Part shown: positions 42,337 to 51,643 of the stretch, in pieces | How the letters are laid out: each line of letters starts with the position of its first letter | Numbering within the stretch: the first letter of the stretch is position 1 | From: Leptolyngbya sp. SIO1E4 | GTDB taxonomy: Bacteria; Cyanobacteriota; Cyanobacteriia; Phormidesmidales; Phormidesmidaceae | DNA length: 64,000 nt | NCBI GenBank assembly: GCA_010672825.2 | Contig: JAAHFU020000003.1 | Location: forward strand, 496,001-560,000 | Direction: 5' to 3' | Translations under genes and position numbers: made by a program | The notes under the pieces: generated by a model | Databases searched by the model: none | Seen by the model: the letters and a program-made list of their open reading frames with translations, nothing else | What the model was told of the DNA's origin: nothing

Positions 42337-43152
42337 TTAGGATTCCAACACCTGAGTTACCGCCATCGCCCAGCCTTCAGGGGCAGGTTCGGGTGCAATT
42401 TGCCAACCGCGATCGCCGAGTTTGGGGTGGGGGCCAGATTTGCCTGGCAGCACAATCGCCTGATCCACATTTTCTAGCATGTCCAGGTCGTTGGGGCTGT
42501 TCCCTAATCCGACGGTGACAATGGTTTCTGTTTCAGGCAACGTTGTACTGTAGAGCGACACGAGTTGATGTACGGCAACCCCTTTTCCAGCCTCCCCCCC
42601 AATTAAATGGGAGAAGCGATCGCCGACTACCACCCGAAAACCCATCGCTTCCACTGCCGCGGTAAGTTTGGCTGGCTCAATGTTTTTAGGGGTCAAAAAC
42701 GGTTCGGTAAACTCTCGCATTTTGGCCTGTTTAGCATCGTGGGTATCTAGCCCAGTTAACTGCTGCACCTGTTCTACCGATAAATCCCCAAAGCCTTTGA
42801 GCGGGCGTCCAATCTCTTGGGCGATCGCTTTTAACCCAGCCCGCGACATCACATAAGCCACCCCCAATTGCAACACCCGATAGGGGCCTTGATCTTCCCC
42901 TTCTGGCAGGGCAAAAGGGCAGGTCTCGCGAGGGATGTAAATAGCGCTGCCATTTTCTACCACAAACGGCCCCGTCAGCCCAATTTCCTGGATCAGGGTT
43001 TCTACCTCGGCACGGGTTTTGCTCGTAACCGGAATCACGGGAATGCCTTGAGCTTTCAGGCGCTCGATCACGGGTAGCGCAGCAGTGTAGTTATAGTCTT
43101 CGGTGTTCAGCAGCGTGCCATCCAGGTCAGAAAAAAGGATCAGCGCAGTCAT
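42337..43152 (-). CDS. mannosyl-3-phosphoglycerate phosphatase-like HAD hydrolase
   Basis: 271 residues from ATG 43152; a GTG at 43164 is an alternative. HAD subclass IIB signatures: motif I FSDLDGTLLNTED, motif II VTSKTRAEV, motif III with Lys near IEPAKLTAAV, motif IV GLGNSPNDLDMLENVD. FVVENGSAIYIP and GDRFSHLIGG are characteristic of MPGP/YedP phosphatases, which make mannosylglycerate, a compatible solute. No mannosyl-3-phosphoglycerate synthase is in the window, so glucosylglycerate or another sugar phosphate is possible. Confidence 0.85.
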   Translation of the reverse strand: MTALILFSDLDGTLLNTEDYNYTAALPVIERLKAQGIPVIPVTSKTRAEVETLIQEIGLTGPFVVENGSAIYIPRETCPFALPEGEDQGPYRVLQLGVAYVMSRAGLKAIAQEIGRPLKGFGDLSVEQVQQLTGLDTHDAKQAKMREFTEPFLTPKNIEPAKLTAAVEAMGFRVVVGDRFSHLIGGEAGKGVAVHQLVSLYSTTLPETETIVTVGLGNSPNDLDMLENVDQAIVLPGKSGPHPKLGDRGWQIAPEPAPEGWAMAVTQVLES

Positions 43153-43404
43153 TGTTGAGTTCACTAGGCAGCAACGCCTTCATCATCCTATGGTTTTTGA
43201 GGTCGGGGGTAATGAGTCTACGAACTGTTGCAGAGATGCAAGATTTTCACTAATCCATCAAGGCTTGAGTCAGCACTATTCAGCTATGCGCCATCTGGAT
43301 TGGGCTGTCCCTTGTCATCCTTGTGGGTGCTGCCGAGGCGACATGGACGATGGACATTAGATCAAAAGCAGAATTCAATGGCGCAATCACAGTGCCAACT
43401 AGAA

Positions 43405-43526
43405 TGCTCCAAAGAATAAAGTGTCCAGGAACCCAGTTTCTACATAGCCTAACCAGATAATGGCCGGGGTTTGAGAGAAACCGGGTTCCTATCGCGGGAT
43501 GGTTTTACCTGGACGACTCTTAGCAA
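43405..43526 (+). repeat. palindromic element with invertible-looking core, copy 1
   Basis: Left arm GTCCAGGAACCCAGTTTCT (43423-43441), 34-bp core (43442-43475, starting ACATAGCCTAACCAG), right arm AGAAACCGGGTTCCT (43476-43490), spacer, then CCTGGAC (43508-43514). Outer parts TGCTCCAAAGAATAAA and CTTAGCAA are also conserved in copy 2 (52593-52715). Relative to the arms, the core has the opposite orientation in copy 2. Confidence 0.9.
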
Positions 43527-43530
43527 CCCC

Positions 43531-45423
43531 TTACGGACAAGCAGCCACAGCCGTAAAACTCATCGTGTTGGTTGTGATATCCGCTGGATTCACTGACACA
43601 AACGTATTGTCTGTCAGCAGTGCAGCCTGATTCACTATCTGGAAACGGGCCGGATCCCCACTGTTGTTGCCTAAACTAGCCCCAAAGGCAAAATCGCCTA
43701 CTGTTGGAACCTGGTTGCCTGACAGCGCGACACAAACCTGCACAGAATTAGCCCCCCCAAAGTCAAAATTCCCCATCGAAATCCCCTGAGCGGTATCGCC
43801 ACTGGTGGTAATGGTGTTGTTTGAAATGGCAATGTTGATGGCATCTGCCCCAGACGCCCGAACCAGAATACCCTCGGCGCCTGCTCCGGTTGTATTGATC
43901 GTGTTGTCTGCAATGGTGATGTTATTGGTAGCAGCGCTCTCAGCATGGACAAAGACACCATTAGCCTCGCTACCGGTTGTGCTAATGGTATTGTTGACAA
44001 CCGTCGCATTTGAGACGTCTTGAACCAACACCCCGTAGTTCACGCCACCTTGGATGTCAAAGCCTGACAGGGTGGTGTTATTTCCAAGGGAAACCATCGA
44101 GTCGATGCCATTCACGGTGACGCCACTGGCAACCCCATTGACAATGGGGAACACCCCGCTACCTGATTGCGGTAGGGTCACCCCCCCTCTTTGAGTGGTA
44201 TTCAGTGTTTGCGGTAGGCCACTGCTCAATACCTGCACATTATCAGGAATTGTAAAGCCATCTAACCCAGGGTTCGTGCCTGCCTGGACATAAACCACAT
44301 CGTTGCCTGACCCTCCACTGTTGGTTTGGGTATCGGCGATCGCATCCGTTACCTGACCAAATGGATCTTCTGCGGTACCGCTGCCCCCTGTGGTGCCCCC
44401 CGTCACGTGGACAAAGCGCCAGGGCAGTCCCGTTGTTGGATTCGTGGCCACAATGGGGTCCCCTGTTCCGCTGCCGATGGTGACAACCTCCACATCTGTT
44501 TGGTGATCAATAATCACCGTGCTCTGGCGCTGCACAAAGTCACCTAAAAGCGCCAAATTGCTAGTCTCAGCGGTTTTGCCCCGGGCAGCCCCGCCAAAGG
44601 TTGCCCCAATTTGGAAGCTGACATTCGTGCCAAAGAGACCATCGCTAGAAAGGGCCAAGCCCACATTGATGTTACGGGTCGCTCGGGCGGCTAGCCGAGC
44701 CCGACCCCCGATCACCCCCGAAGCACCCGCAGGATCTTGGTAGTAAACACCGGCATAGCCGCGCAGATCGCCCCCTTCCCAGTCAAATAGGCGGGTACCG
44801 ACTTCCAAATCGACACCGCCGACAGCCGCTTCAAACTCTCGAACGGTGGTGGTGGTGCCGCCGCCCATCGCCAACAAGAGAGAATTTCCCGTAAAGATAC
44901 TCTCAGTGACGGTGTTGCCTCCGGTGCTGGTGCTAGAACTATCTGCCAGCTGCCGAGAATTGCCAATGGGCAGATAGCCATTCAGCCGTACCTCCACATC
45001 CCCCAACATTTCAACCCCAACCCCCAGCTGGTTGAAATAATTGTCGTCGGTAGCGCGGCCATCGTAGCCGATGTAGCCTCCCCAAACCTGATTACTGTTG
45101 GCGGCGTAGCGGCGATAGCCAAACAGCATTGTGCCGCTAAGGTCGCCTTCGTTGTCTAAACGGCCCTGCCCCTGCAGGTACCACACATCGGATCCTGGAG
45201 TTTGGAACAGAGGAACAAACCCTTCCAAATAGCCGAAGCCATCAAAGCCGCCACCAGACGTGTTGTAACCCGCGCTGCCTCGGGGTTGCACCATCAATAC
45301 TTCGACTTCAGGTGCTTCGCCCTCAGGAGTTTCAGCCTCAGGGGTTTGTGCCTGGGCAACCGCAGCACTCAGCAAGAGCGGCCCAATGACGAGACCTAGA
45401 AATTTTAAGGGTAAATACTGCAT
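43531..45423 (-). CDS. outer-membrane protein: inverse-autotransporter-like barrel plus beta-helix
   Basis: 630 residues from ATG 45423, giving a signal peptide (YLPLKFLGLVIGPLLLSAAV, cleavage near AQAQ-TP). Residues ~45-290 alternate polar and aromatic residues in short strands (LSGTMLFGYRRYAANSNQVW, GGYIGYDGRATDDNYFNQLG, LRGYAGVYYQDP), like the beta-domain of intimin/invasin-type inverse autotransporters. Residues ~345-600 form a right-handed beta-helix rich in Asn/Thr/Ile turns (VVNNTISTTGSEANGVFV, ITIADNTINTTGAGAEGI). The protein ends with VAACP. A cell-surface beta-helix displayed on its own barrel is inferred; adhesion or polysaccharide binding is possible. Confidence 0.75.
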   Translation of the reverse strand: MQYLPLKFLGLVIGPLLLSAAVAQAQTPEAETPEGEAPEVEVLMVQPRGSAGYNTSGGGFDGFGYLEGFVPLFQTPGSDVWYLQGQGRLDNEGDLSGTMLFGYRRYAANSNQVWGGYIGYDGRATDDNYFNQLGVGVEMLGDVEVRLNGYLPIGNSRQLADSSSTSTGGNTVTESIFTGNSLLLAMGGGTTTTVREFEAAVGGVDLEVGTRLFDWEGGDLRGYAGVYYQDPAGASGVIGGRARLAARATRNINVGLALSSDGLFGTNVSFQIGATFGGAARGKTAETSNLALLGDFVQRQSTVIIDHQTDVEVVTIGSGTGDPIVATNPTTGLPWRFVHVTGGTTGGSGTAEDPFGQVTDAIADTQTNSGGSGNDVVYVQAGTNPGLDGFTIPDNVQVLSSGLPQTLNTTQRGGVTLPQSGSGVFPIVNGVASGVTVNGIDSMVSLGNNTTLSGFDIQGGVNYGVLVQDVSNATVVNNTISTTGSEANGVFVHAESAATNNITIADNTINTTGAGAEGILVRASGADAINIAISNNTITTSGDTAQGISMGNFDFGGANSVQVCVALSGNQVPTVGDFAFGASLGNNSGDPARFQIVNQAALLTDNTFVSVNPADITTNTMSFTAVAACP

Positions 45424-45447
45424 AAGGAATGATCCTGGAGAGCTCAT

Positions 45448-45938
45448 GTATGTGATCAGTGATATTAGGTAGATACCGGCAAAACTTGCTTAATCCGGGA
45501 TTTTCAGGCAAAGCAACCCCCTGTTCGATAAGGGTGCTCACACATCTACAGCAGGTTTTCTGTCGGCGTTATGCCGTGATATTACGCAGTAGTATGCCCA
45601 GCCTTCAAAGTCGAAAAAGCAGGCGAAAATCCAGATTGTGCAAAGGTTTGAAAAAGTAAGATGGCCAGAGAAAAAAGAATGATGAAGTCACCACTCTAGG
45701 GTGACAGACGATACGTGCCAAAAAGCACTGTGGCGTGAAATTAAGCGATGCGTGAGCCCTGAAGCGAAAATAAGCTACACGCATCCACCCACTCAGCTCT
45801 GTAAAATACCTAGTATTAGGTCGCTGGCGAAATCAACAATCAGCAAGATCAGCTGGATAGTCCACCCCAATCACTCAGGATATGGAGAGTCTTTTGAGGG
45901 GGCTTTCACGGGGGAATCCACTCTATCCCCCCAAGGCC
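45448..45938. other. 491-bp intergenic region
   Basis: Holds the promoter of the outer-membrane protein (start 45423) and the end of the gvpG-like gene. AGGGGG (45896) and CCCCCC (45929) may pair as a weak terminator for gvpG. Otherwise nothing recognisable. Confidence 0.35.
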
Positions 45939-46181
45939 TTAATCTTCTTCATTGGCCTGATCTTGTAGCGCTTGAATTTCTAGAAGTAGGGCTTCTTCTT
46001 GGGTCTCAAAGTCTGCCTCAGGCACATCGCCCATATCAAAGGCAAGTTGCAGGGCCAACAACCGCTTTTGTAACACTTCGAGGTCGTTGGTTTGATCCTC
46101 AACCTGATCTAGAATCTTTTCTGCAATCCAGGTCACCCCGGTAAATGGTCCGGTAATGGGTGCAAGCAGCAATCGTAACAC
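45939..46181 (-). CDS. gvpG: orphan GvpG-like protein
   Basis: 80 residues from GTG 46181, with GGAG 9 nt upstream. LRLLLAPITGPFTGVTWIAE, KILDQVEDQTNDLEVLQKRL, LALQLAFDMGDVPEADFETQ and EEALLLEIQALQDQANEED match gas vesicle accessory protein GvpG in order, length and the QLAFDMGD...E.F...E...L motif. No gvpA, gvpC, gvpF/L or gvpN is in the window, so gas vesicle formation from this locus alone is not implied. The antisense frame 45701-46144 is a shadow. Confidence 0.85.
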   Translation of the reverse strand: MLRLLLAPITGPFTGVTWIAEKILDQVEDQTNDLEVLQKRLLALQLAFDMGDVPEADFETQEEALLLEIQALQDQANEED

Positions 46182-46343
46182 TCGTGAACACTCCTGCCTG
46201 TTCGAGGCGTGGTAGATCGTGTCTCCACAGGGGCTTCATCCTCCAACTGTAGGGCAGCGGTGCAAATTCAGATGGATTCAGGCCATAATTTGCGATGTTT
46301 TTTCGGGAGGATGACCCGCTGGTTAAATGTGGAGTTGGCTTTG

Positions 46344-46368
46344 TGAAGCTTTGCTCGCAAAGACTTCA
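46344..46368 (+). other. hairpin upstream of glucokinase
   Basis: TGAAG-CTTTG-CTCG-CAAAG-A-CTTCA, a 10-bp stem with one bulge and a tetraloop, 82 bp before the glucokinase start. It could be part of the 5' untranslated RNA or the end of a transcript; no U-tract. Confidence 0.4.
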
Positions 46369-46449
46369 TAGACTATTAATGCCCGTTTAGGTTCAATACG
46401 TTAGTGTCTCAAAGGAATGAGCTTTACTGTGTGACTGAGGGAAACGGCC

Positions 46450-47487
46450 ATGACGTACCTGCTTGCTGGTGATATTGGCGGTACTAAAACGATTTTGCGG
46501 CTGGTGACGATAACGAATGAGCAACTCACCACCGAATTTGAAAAACAGTATGTCTCAAATCAGTTTCCAGATTTAGTGCCGATGGTGCAAACCTTTACTG
46601 CCGAGGCCGGAAATCAGTTAAGCAAGGATGTACAGCCGGAGCGTGCATGCTTTGCGATCGCAGGGCCTGTGGTCAACAACACCTCTCGATTGACCAACCT
46701 CGCCTGGCATTTGGCGGGCGATCGCCTGGCTCAGGAGCTTCACCTCGACACAGCAATTCTGATCAACGATTTTGAAGCTATCGGCTATGGTGTTCTGGGT
46801 CTCGCTGATGCAGATATCCACACCCTGCAGGCCGGGAAACCCAGCGAGCAGGCCCCTGTTGCCGTAATCGGCGCAGGCACCGGGCTCGGCCAGGGGTTCT
46901 TGATGCGCCACGGCGGCAAATCCACGGTTTTTCCCTCCGAGGGCGGGCATGCCGATTTTGCACCCCGCTCAGAACTGGAGTTTCAGTTGTTGAAATATCT
47001 GCGCGACAAACATCAAATTATTCGCGTCTCTGCGGAGCGGGTGGTCTCAGGACAGGGCGTTGTAGCCATCTACCAGTTCTTACGCGATCGCGGCATCGCC
47101 CAGGAATCCCCTGACCTGGCTGACGTGATTACCACCTGGGAAAAGGAAGCGGGGGTAACCCCCAAAACGGTAGATCCTGCTGCAGCCATTTCCCAAGCTG
47201 CCCAGCGAGGGGAAGACAGCCTCGCTAAACAAACCATGGATATTTTTGTTAGCGCCTATGGGGCTGAAGCTGGCAATCTTGCGCTCAAATTGCTGCCCTA
47301 TGGTGGCCTTTATATTGCGGGGGGGATTGCGGCTAAAAACCTCCCCCTGATGACAACGGGCACCTTTATGGATGCATTTACTAACAAAGGCCGCGTGAGC
47401 AAACTGTTAGAAGACATCCCGGTACATATTGTGCTCAATCCCCAAGTGGGCCTGATCGGTGCCGCCCGCCGAGCGGGAGAGGGATAG
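46450..47487 (+). CDS. glk: glucokinase
   Basis: 345 residues, the size of bacterial GLK (ROK-unrelated group A hexokinases). LLAGDIGGTKTILRLV is the ATP phosphate-1 loop. FAIAGPVVNN, NLAWHLAG, ILINDFEAIGYG (catalytic Asp in NDF), VIGAGTGLGQGFL, FPSEGGHADFAPRSELE (glucose-binding Glu/His) and YIAGGIAAKNL follow in order. It converts glucose to glucose-6-phosphate with ATP, in glycolysis and glycogen use. A repeat fragment follows downstream. Confidence 0.95.
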   Translation: MTYLLAGDIGGTKTILRLVTITNEQLTTEFEKQYVSNQFPDLVPMVQTFTAEAGNQLSKDVQPERACFAIAGPVVNNTSRLTNLAWHLAGDRLAQELHLDTAILINDFEAIGYGVLGLADADIHTLQAGKPSEQAPVAVIGAGTGLGQGFLMRHGGKSTVFPSEGGHADFAPRSELEFQLLKYLRDKHQIIRVSAERVVSGQGVVAIYQFLRDRGIAQESPDLADVITTWEKEAGVTPKTVDPAAAISQAAQRGEDSLAKQTMDIFVSAYGAEAGNLALKLLPYGGLYIAGGIAAKNLPLMTTGTFMDAFTNKGRVSKLLEDIPVHIVLNPQVGLIGAARRAGEG

Positions 47488-47528
47488 AGTGGCGGATATG
47501 CGAATAAAGCACACCGGAGCCCCCAGCC

Positions 47529-47580
47529 CCTGTCTTATTCACCTGTCTTATTCAAATGTCCTGGACTCAACTGAATAGCG
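47529..47580 (+). repeat. 13-bp tandem duplication plus partial CTATAGC-family end
   Basis: CCTGTCTTATTCA at 47529-47541 is repeated exactly at 47542-47554. It is followed by AATGTCCTGGACTCAACTGA and ATAGCGG, which matches the right end of the ~98-bp family (GTACTGGACTCAACTGAACA in the complement of copy D). This is a degraded partial copy F. Confidence 0.65.
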
Positions 47581-47656
47581 GGAGAAAAGCAACACAGTAG
47601 AATAGTAGGCCACAGGTGTCAGTCAGTCATTACACCAGTTGTTTGTTTCCATCGTT

Positions 47657-48424
47657 ATGGCAGGTCATAGTAAGTGGGCCAATATTAAGCGTCAGAAGGC
47701 CCGAGTAGACGCAGTCAAAGGCAAGGTATTTGCCAAGCTCTCCCGTGAGATTATTGTTGCTGCTCGAACGGGGGTGCCTGATCCAGCGGGTAACTTCCAA
47801 CTCCGCACAGCCATTGAAAAGGCCAAGGCCGTAGGCTTCCCCAATGACAATATTGAACGGGCGATCGCGAAAGGGTCAGGACAACTGGGTAGCGATGAAA
47901 AGCTAGAAGCCATCCGTTATGAAGGGTATGGGCCTGGGGGCGTAGCGGTACTCATTGAGGCCCTCACCGATAACCGTAACCGCACGGCAGCTGATCTGCG
48001 GGCAGCCTTCAGCAAAAATGGCGGCAACCTGGGGGAAACAGGCTGCGTAGGCTGGATGTTTGAGCAAAAAGGCGTGGCCACAGTAGTCGGCCCGGTGGAT
48101 GAAGAAGCGCTGTTAGAAGCCTCCTTAGAAGGGGGGGCAGAAAGCTATGAACTGATGATGATCGATGAAGACCAAGACGGGGCCGAGGTTTACGGCGATC
48201 CCAACGACCTCGAAACCCTGAGCAATGTCCTCAAAGAAAACGGTTATACCCTCAGCCAGGTTGAAAATCGCTGGATACCCAGTAACACTGTAGAAGTGAG
48301 CGATGCAGATCACGCGCGATCGCTCCTCAAAATGATGGACGCCCTAGAAGACCTCGACGATGTGCAGTCCGTCACCGCTAACTTTGAAATGACCGAAGAA
48401 CTGATGGCAGCCAGCTTTGTTTAA
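47657..48424 (+). CDS. YebC/PmpR-family protein
   Basis: 255 residues from ATG 47657; an in-frame TTG at 47639 is unlikely. [20 protein letters not shown] is the near-invariant start of the family. [40 protein letters not shown] and [20 protein letters not shown] follow, then the C-terminal ferredoxin-like domains. Members were called transcriptional regulators; recent work links them to relief of ribosome stalling at proline stretches. The hydroxylase gene follows on the same strand. Confidence 0.95.
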   Translation: MAGHSKWANIKRQKARVDAVKGKVFAKLSREIIVAARTGVPDPAGNFQLRTAIEKAKAVGFPNDNIERAIAKGSGQLGSDEKLEAIRYEGYGPGGVAVLIEALTDNRNRTAADLRAAFSKNGGNLGETGCVGWMFEQKGVATVVGPVDEEALLEASLEGGAESYELMMIDEDQDGAEVYGDPNDLETLSNVLKENGYTLSQVENRWIPSNTVEVSDADHARSLLKMMDALEDLDDVQSVTANFEMTEELMAASFV

Positions 48425-48506
48425 AGTCGCCAGAACCGCCCTCCACCCTTACCCCCATCGACTCTTCACCCAACCGCCCATCTACCCCAGACCATTAAGA
48501 CCTGAT

Positions 48507-49760
48507 ATGACAGTAGTAAAAGATCGCCCCCAAGCTGAGAAGCCCGCGTCGCAACCGACCCATCATTACGATCTGATTATCGTGGGGGGCAGCATTGTTG
48601 GGCTCACCCTGGCCAGCGCTTTGCGATGTTCTGGGCTAACCGTGGTGATTGTAGAGGCTCAGACGCCAGAGCAGGCAGCCAGCCGTGAGCGGGCTTACGC
48701 GTTCTCTCTGGCCTCTGGGGAAATTTTCAAAAAGTTGGGGCTGTGGTCAACGGTTTCGCCGCGCATTACTCACTTCGACCGGGTCTGTCTTTCCGATGCC
48801 GACTATCCGGTGAGTGTAAACTTCCGTCCAACGGATTTGGGGACTGAGGCGGTTTACTACGCAGCAGAGCATCGGGTTCTGATGGAAGCGCTGCAGGCTA
48901 GCCTGGTGGATCGCCCTACCATTAACTATTTGGCCCCAGCCACCCTAGAAGAAGTGCAGTATGAGCCCGATCAGGTACGCTGTACGATCACCCAAGGCAA
49001 TCAGGTCTGGCGCTGTACAGCAAATTTGATTGTGGCAGCTGATGGGGCGAGATCGCGCCTGCGCCAGCAAGCGGACATTCCGACCTTTGGCTGGCAATAC
49101 TGGCAAGCCTGCATTACCACCGTTTTAGCCCCTGAGAAATCCCACAAAAATACGGCCTACGAGCGGTTTTGGCCCAGTGGGCCGTTTGCCATTCTGCCGC
49201 TGCCCGGCGATCGCTGCCAGATTGTGTGGACCGCCCCCCGCGCGGAAGCAGAATCAATCCTGCAGCTACCCCCCGATCAGTTTATGGCTGAGCTGAAACG
49301 ACGCTACGGCGACCAAATGGGGAATTTGAAGATTCTCAATAAGCCGCTGATGTTTCCGGTGCGGCTGATGCAGAGCCGACAGTATGTGCAGTCGCGTCTA
49401 GCACTGGTGGGAGATGCGGCCCACTGTTGCCATCCGGTAGGGGGCCAGGGGCTCAATATGGGCATTCGAGATGCGGCCGCACTAGCAGAAGTGTTGGTGG
49501 CTGCCGATGAACGAGGAGAGGTAATCGGAGACCTGCGGGTGCTCAAGCGCTATGAGCGCTGGCGTCAGCGGGAAAATTGGTTCATTCTCTCAATGACGGA
49601 CTTTCTCAACCGCAGCTTTTCAAACAATTGGCTGCCGCTAGTTTGGGTGCGACGACTAGGCATTCGAGTCCTGGAATCTGTGCCTGCCCTTAAGTGGTTG
49701 GCACTCACTATCATGACGGGTCGATTCGGACGACAGCCCCAAATTTCACCGGGAGAGTAA
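48507..49760 (+). CDS. UbiH/COQ6-type FAD-dependent monooxygenase
   Basis: 417 residues from ATG 48507; the frame is open to 48417, which would overlap yebC. FAD motif DLIIVGGSIVGLTLASALRC, NAD(P)H/FAD motif region ADGARSRLRQQA and the GD motif VGDAAHCCHPVGGQGLNMGI are all present, with YAFSLASGEIFKKLGLWS typical of ubiquinone/plastoquinone-type aromatic hydroxylases. Cyanobacteria make plastoquinone, so a quinone-ring hydroxylation role is plausible. A Coq4-like gene lies at 62.5 kb but is not linked. Confidence 0.88.
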   Translation: MTVVKDRPQAEKPASQPTHHYDLIIVGGSIVGLTLASALRCSGLTVVIVEAQTPEQAASRERAYAFSLASGEIFKKLGLWSTVSPRITHFDRVCLSDADYPVSVNFRPTDLGTEAVYYAAEHRVLMEALQASLVDRPTINYLAPATLEEVQYEPDQVRCTITQGNQVWRCTANLIVAADGARSRLRQQADIPTFGWQYWQACITTVLAPEKSHKNTAYERFWPSGPFAILPLPGDRCQIVWTAPRAEAESILQLPPDQFMAELKRRYGDQMGNLKILNKPLMFPVRLMQSRQYVQSRLALVGDAAHCCHPVGGQGLNMGIRDAAALAEVLVAADERGEVIGDLRVLKRYERWRQRENWFILSMTDFLNRSFSNNWLPLVWVRRLGIRVLESVPALKWLALTIMTGRFGRQPQISPGE

Positions 49761-49822
49761 TGGGTTATTGTCTAATCAAGTGCCTGAAGATAATCCGTAA
49801 TTTTCAACTTAAGCTCCTTCCC

Positions 49823-50269
49823 TTAAAGCCATTTAGTTAATAAAGAACTTTGCCGATCTACATATTTCAATTTGCGATAAAAATCGTAAGCTTTACGATT
49901 CTCGAGCATTACCTCTAGGTGGAGTGCGTTGACCCCAAGCTTCTGACATTCTGCTTCTAAAAAGGCAAAGGTTTGGGTGCCAATGCCCTGCCCCCGGTAG
50001 GCTTCCCGCAGGAAAATCTCATCCACAAAGGCATCTCGCCCCTGATATTCCAGGCTGTAGCCCAGGGTAATCGCTACATACCCCGCCGGGCGATCGCCCA
50101 CCAAAATCAACCAGATGCGGCCATAGCCTTCATTTTTGATAAGGTCGCTGAGGGCTTTATGGGCTTTGTCGTGATCGAAGGAATGATGGTCAAATTCATA
50201 GAATTCTTCTACAAGCTGCAGCAGCAGGTCTAAGTCCTTGAGTTGAGCAAGTTTATAGCGAGCGTTCAT
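49823..50269 (-). CDS. GNAT-family N-acetyltransferase
   Basis: 148 residues from ATG 50269; the open frame to 50374 adds unrelated residues. The acetyl-CoA-binding motif is FLREAYRGQGIGTQTFAFLE, followed by ALHLEVMLENRKAYDFYRKL, the common C-terminal GNAT signature. Substrate unknown. The adjacent plus-strand frame at 50272-50496 is not a gene. Confidence 0.9.
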   Translation of the reverse strand: MNARYKLAQLKDLDLLLQLVEEFYEFDHHSFDHDKAHKALSDLIKNEGYGRIWLILVGDRPAGYVAITLGYSLEYQGRDAFVDEIFLREAYRGQGIGTQTFAFLEAECQKLGVNALHLEVMLENRKAYDFYRKLKYVDRQSSLLTKWL

Positions 50270-50540
50270 AGATGATCCCAGATATCTCACGGGTCTTTTT
50301 TCAGAACCCTTTTGCAATTGTAAAATCCCAATCTCTGCTGACGGAAGCCGTGCATAGCTACCATAACGACTCAAGCTTCGAGATGGCGCAGTTTGCCGAA
50401 CTCAATCACGAGCAAGCAAGATTCTGCCTCAACACGGATGAAGTAGGTAGCTGCCTGGGCATTTCCCCAGCGTCGGGTTTGTCAGACCATAATTGATTTA
50501 CCTTGCAATCAAGCGAGCATCGTTTTTGGAGCGTAAATCT

Positions 50541-51551
50541 ATGAGCGCCCTCATCGATAGGTCTCAACTGCAACCTGTCATCAGCCGTCATAAACCCCTT
50601 TGGAATGGGGTCGCGATCGCCTACACCCTACTCAGTTACCTGGCTGGGTTAACCCTGATGGTGCAGCCCAGTGTGTGGCTCAATACTTTCGGGGTTTTAC
50701 TGCTAACCCATAGTTTGGTCTACTCGGCTTACTTTACCCACGAATTCTTCCATGGGTCTATCTTTGTCGGTCGCCGTTGGAATGCGATTGGGGGCACCCT
50801 CATGCTGTGGCTTAATGGGGGCTGCTACGTTAGCTTCAACGACCTGGCCAAATGTCACATTGCCCACCATGTAGATCGCGTTGACTTTTCAGGTTTTGAC
50901 CTAGTGGAGGCGCTGCAAGCGTTGCCTCAGCCGATCCGCTGGGTCATCCTAGGCCTAGAATGGCTGTACTTTCCCATCATTTCGTTTTGGCTGCAGTGGC
51001 GCAGCGTGCTGAAGACTTGGCAACGACCCGATCAGCGACTGCACATCGCCCTGACCCTGGTGATTCGAGGAATCCTCTTTACACTGCTGGGGTGGATATC
51101 CCTGAAAGCGCTAGTGCTCTATTTCATTGCCCACATTAGTATGGTTAACCTGCTGCGCTGGATGGATGCCTTTCAGCATACCTACGAAGTATTGCCCGTG
51201 GGGACGCCAGTACCGCTGCGATCGCGGGAGCATGAGCAAGCCAATACCTTTTCGACCTTGATTTCTTCGCGCTATCGATGGCTGAACCTGCTGCTGCTCA
51301 ACGCAGGTTACCACAATGCTCACCATGAGGTGATGCAATGCCCCTGGCACAGCCTGTCAGACCTCGATAGCACCCTCTTCAACGGAGATGAAGTTCACTA
51401 TGTGCCGCTATCACAGCTACTCTTGAGCTACCATCGCTTCCGCATTAAGCGCATTTTCTTAGGGCAGGGACAAGGAGCAGATGAAAACCGCCAACCCACG
51501 CCCGATTTGTTTTATGGGGCTGTTGGCGTCTCATTTTTAACCGTTTATTAG
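50541..51551 (+). CDS. membrane fatty acid desaturase family protein
   Basis: 336 residues from ATG 50541 (TTGGAG at 50527-50532 as ribosome site; the frame is open to 50493). Three histidine boxes for a di-iron centre: HEFFHGS, HIAHHVD and HNAHHEV, spaced by four hydrophobic helices (VAIAYTLLSYLAGLTLMVQP; WVILGLEWLYFPIISFWLQW; LVIRGILFTLLGWISLKALV). LYFIAHISMVNLLRWMDAFQ follows. It introduces a double bond or hydroxyl into an acyl or carotenoid chain. It is not a close match to DesA/B/C in its box wording, so the position specificity is open. Confidence 0.87.
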   Translation: MSALIDRSQLQPVISRHKPLWNGVAIAYTLLSYLAGLTLMVQPSVWLNTFGVLLLTHSLVYSAYFTHEFFHGSIFVGRRWNAIGGTLMLWLNGGCYVSFNDLAKCHIAHHVDRVDFSGFDLVEALQALPQPIRWVILGLEWLYFPIISFWLQWRSVLKTWQRPDQRLHIALTLVIRGILFTLLGWISLKALVLYFIAHISMVNLLRWMDAFQHTYEVLPVGTPVPLRSREHEQANTFSTLISSRYRWLNLLLLNAGYHNAHHEVMQCPWHSLSDLDSTLFNGDEVHYVPLSQLLLSYHRFRIKRIFLGQGQGADENRQPTPDLFYGAVGVSFLTVY

Positions 51552-51643
51552 CCAATATCTTGCGGGATATGGCAACAGGCAACAGGATATAGCTTGCTTC
51601 TGCGTAACAGTCGGCAGAAAGGTGAATCAAAACGCTTGAGGCG

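Noticed and set aside
45701-46144. 147-codon plus-strand frame
   Set aside because: It overlaps the well-supported gvpG-like gene in antisense and shows no family features.
50272-50496. 74-codon plus-strand frame between GNAT and desaturase
   Set aside because: It lies in the promoter gap and its translation has no recognisable pattern; the antisense GNAT extension over the same bases is also dropped.
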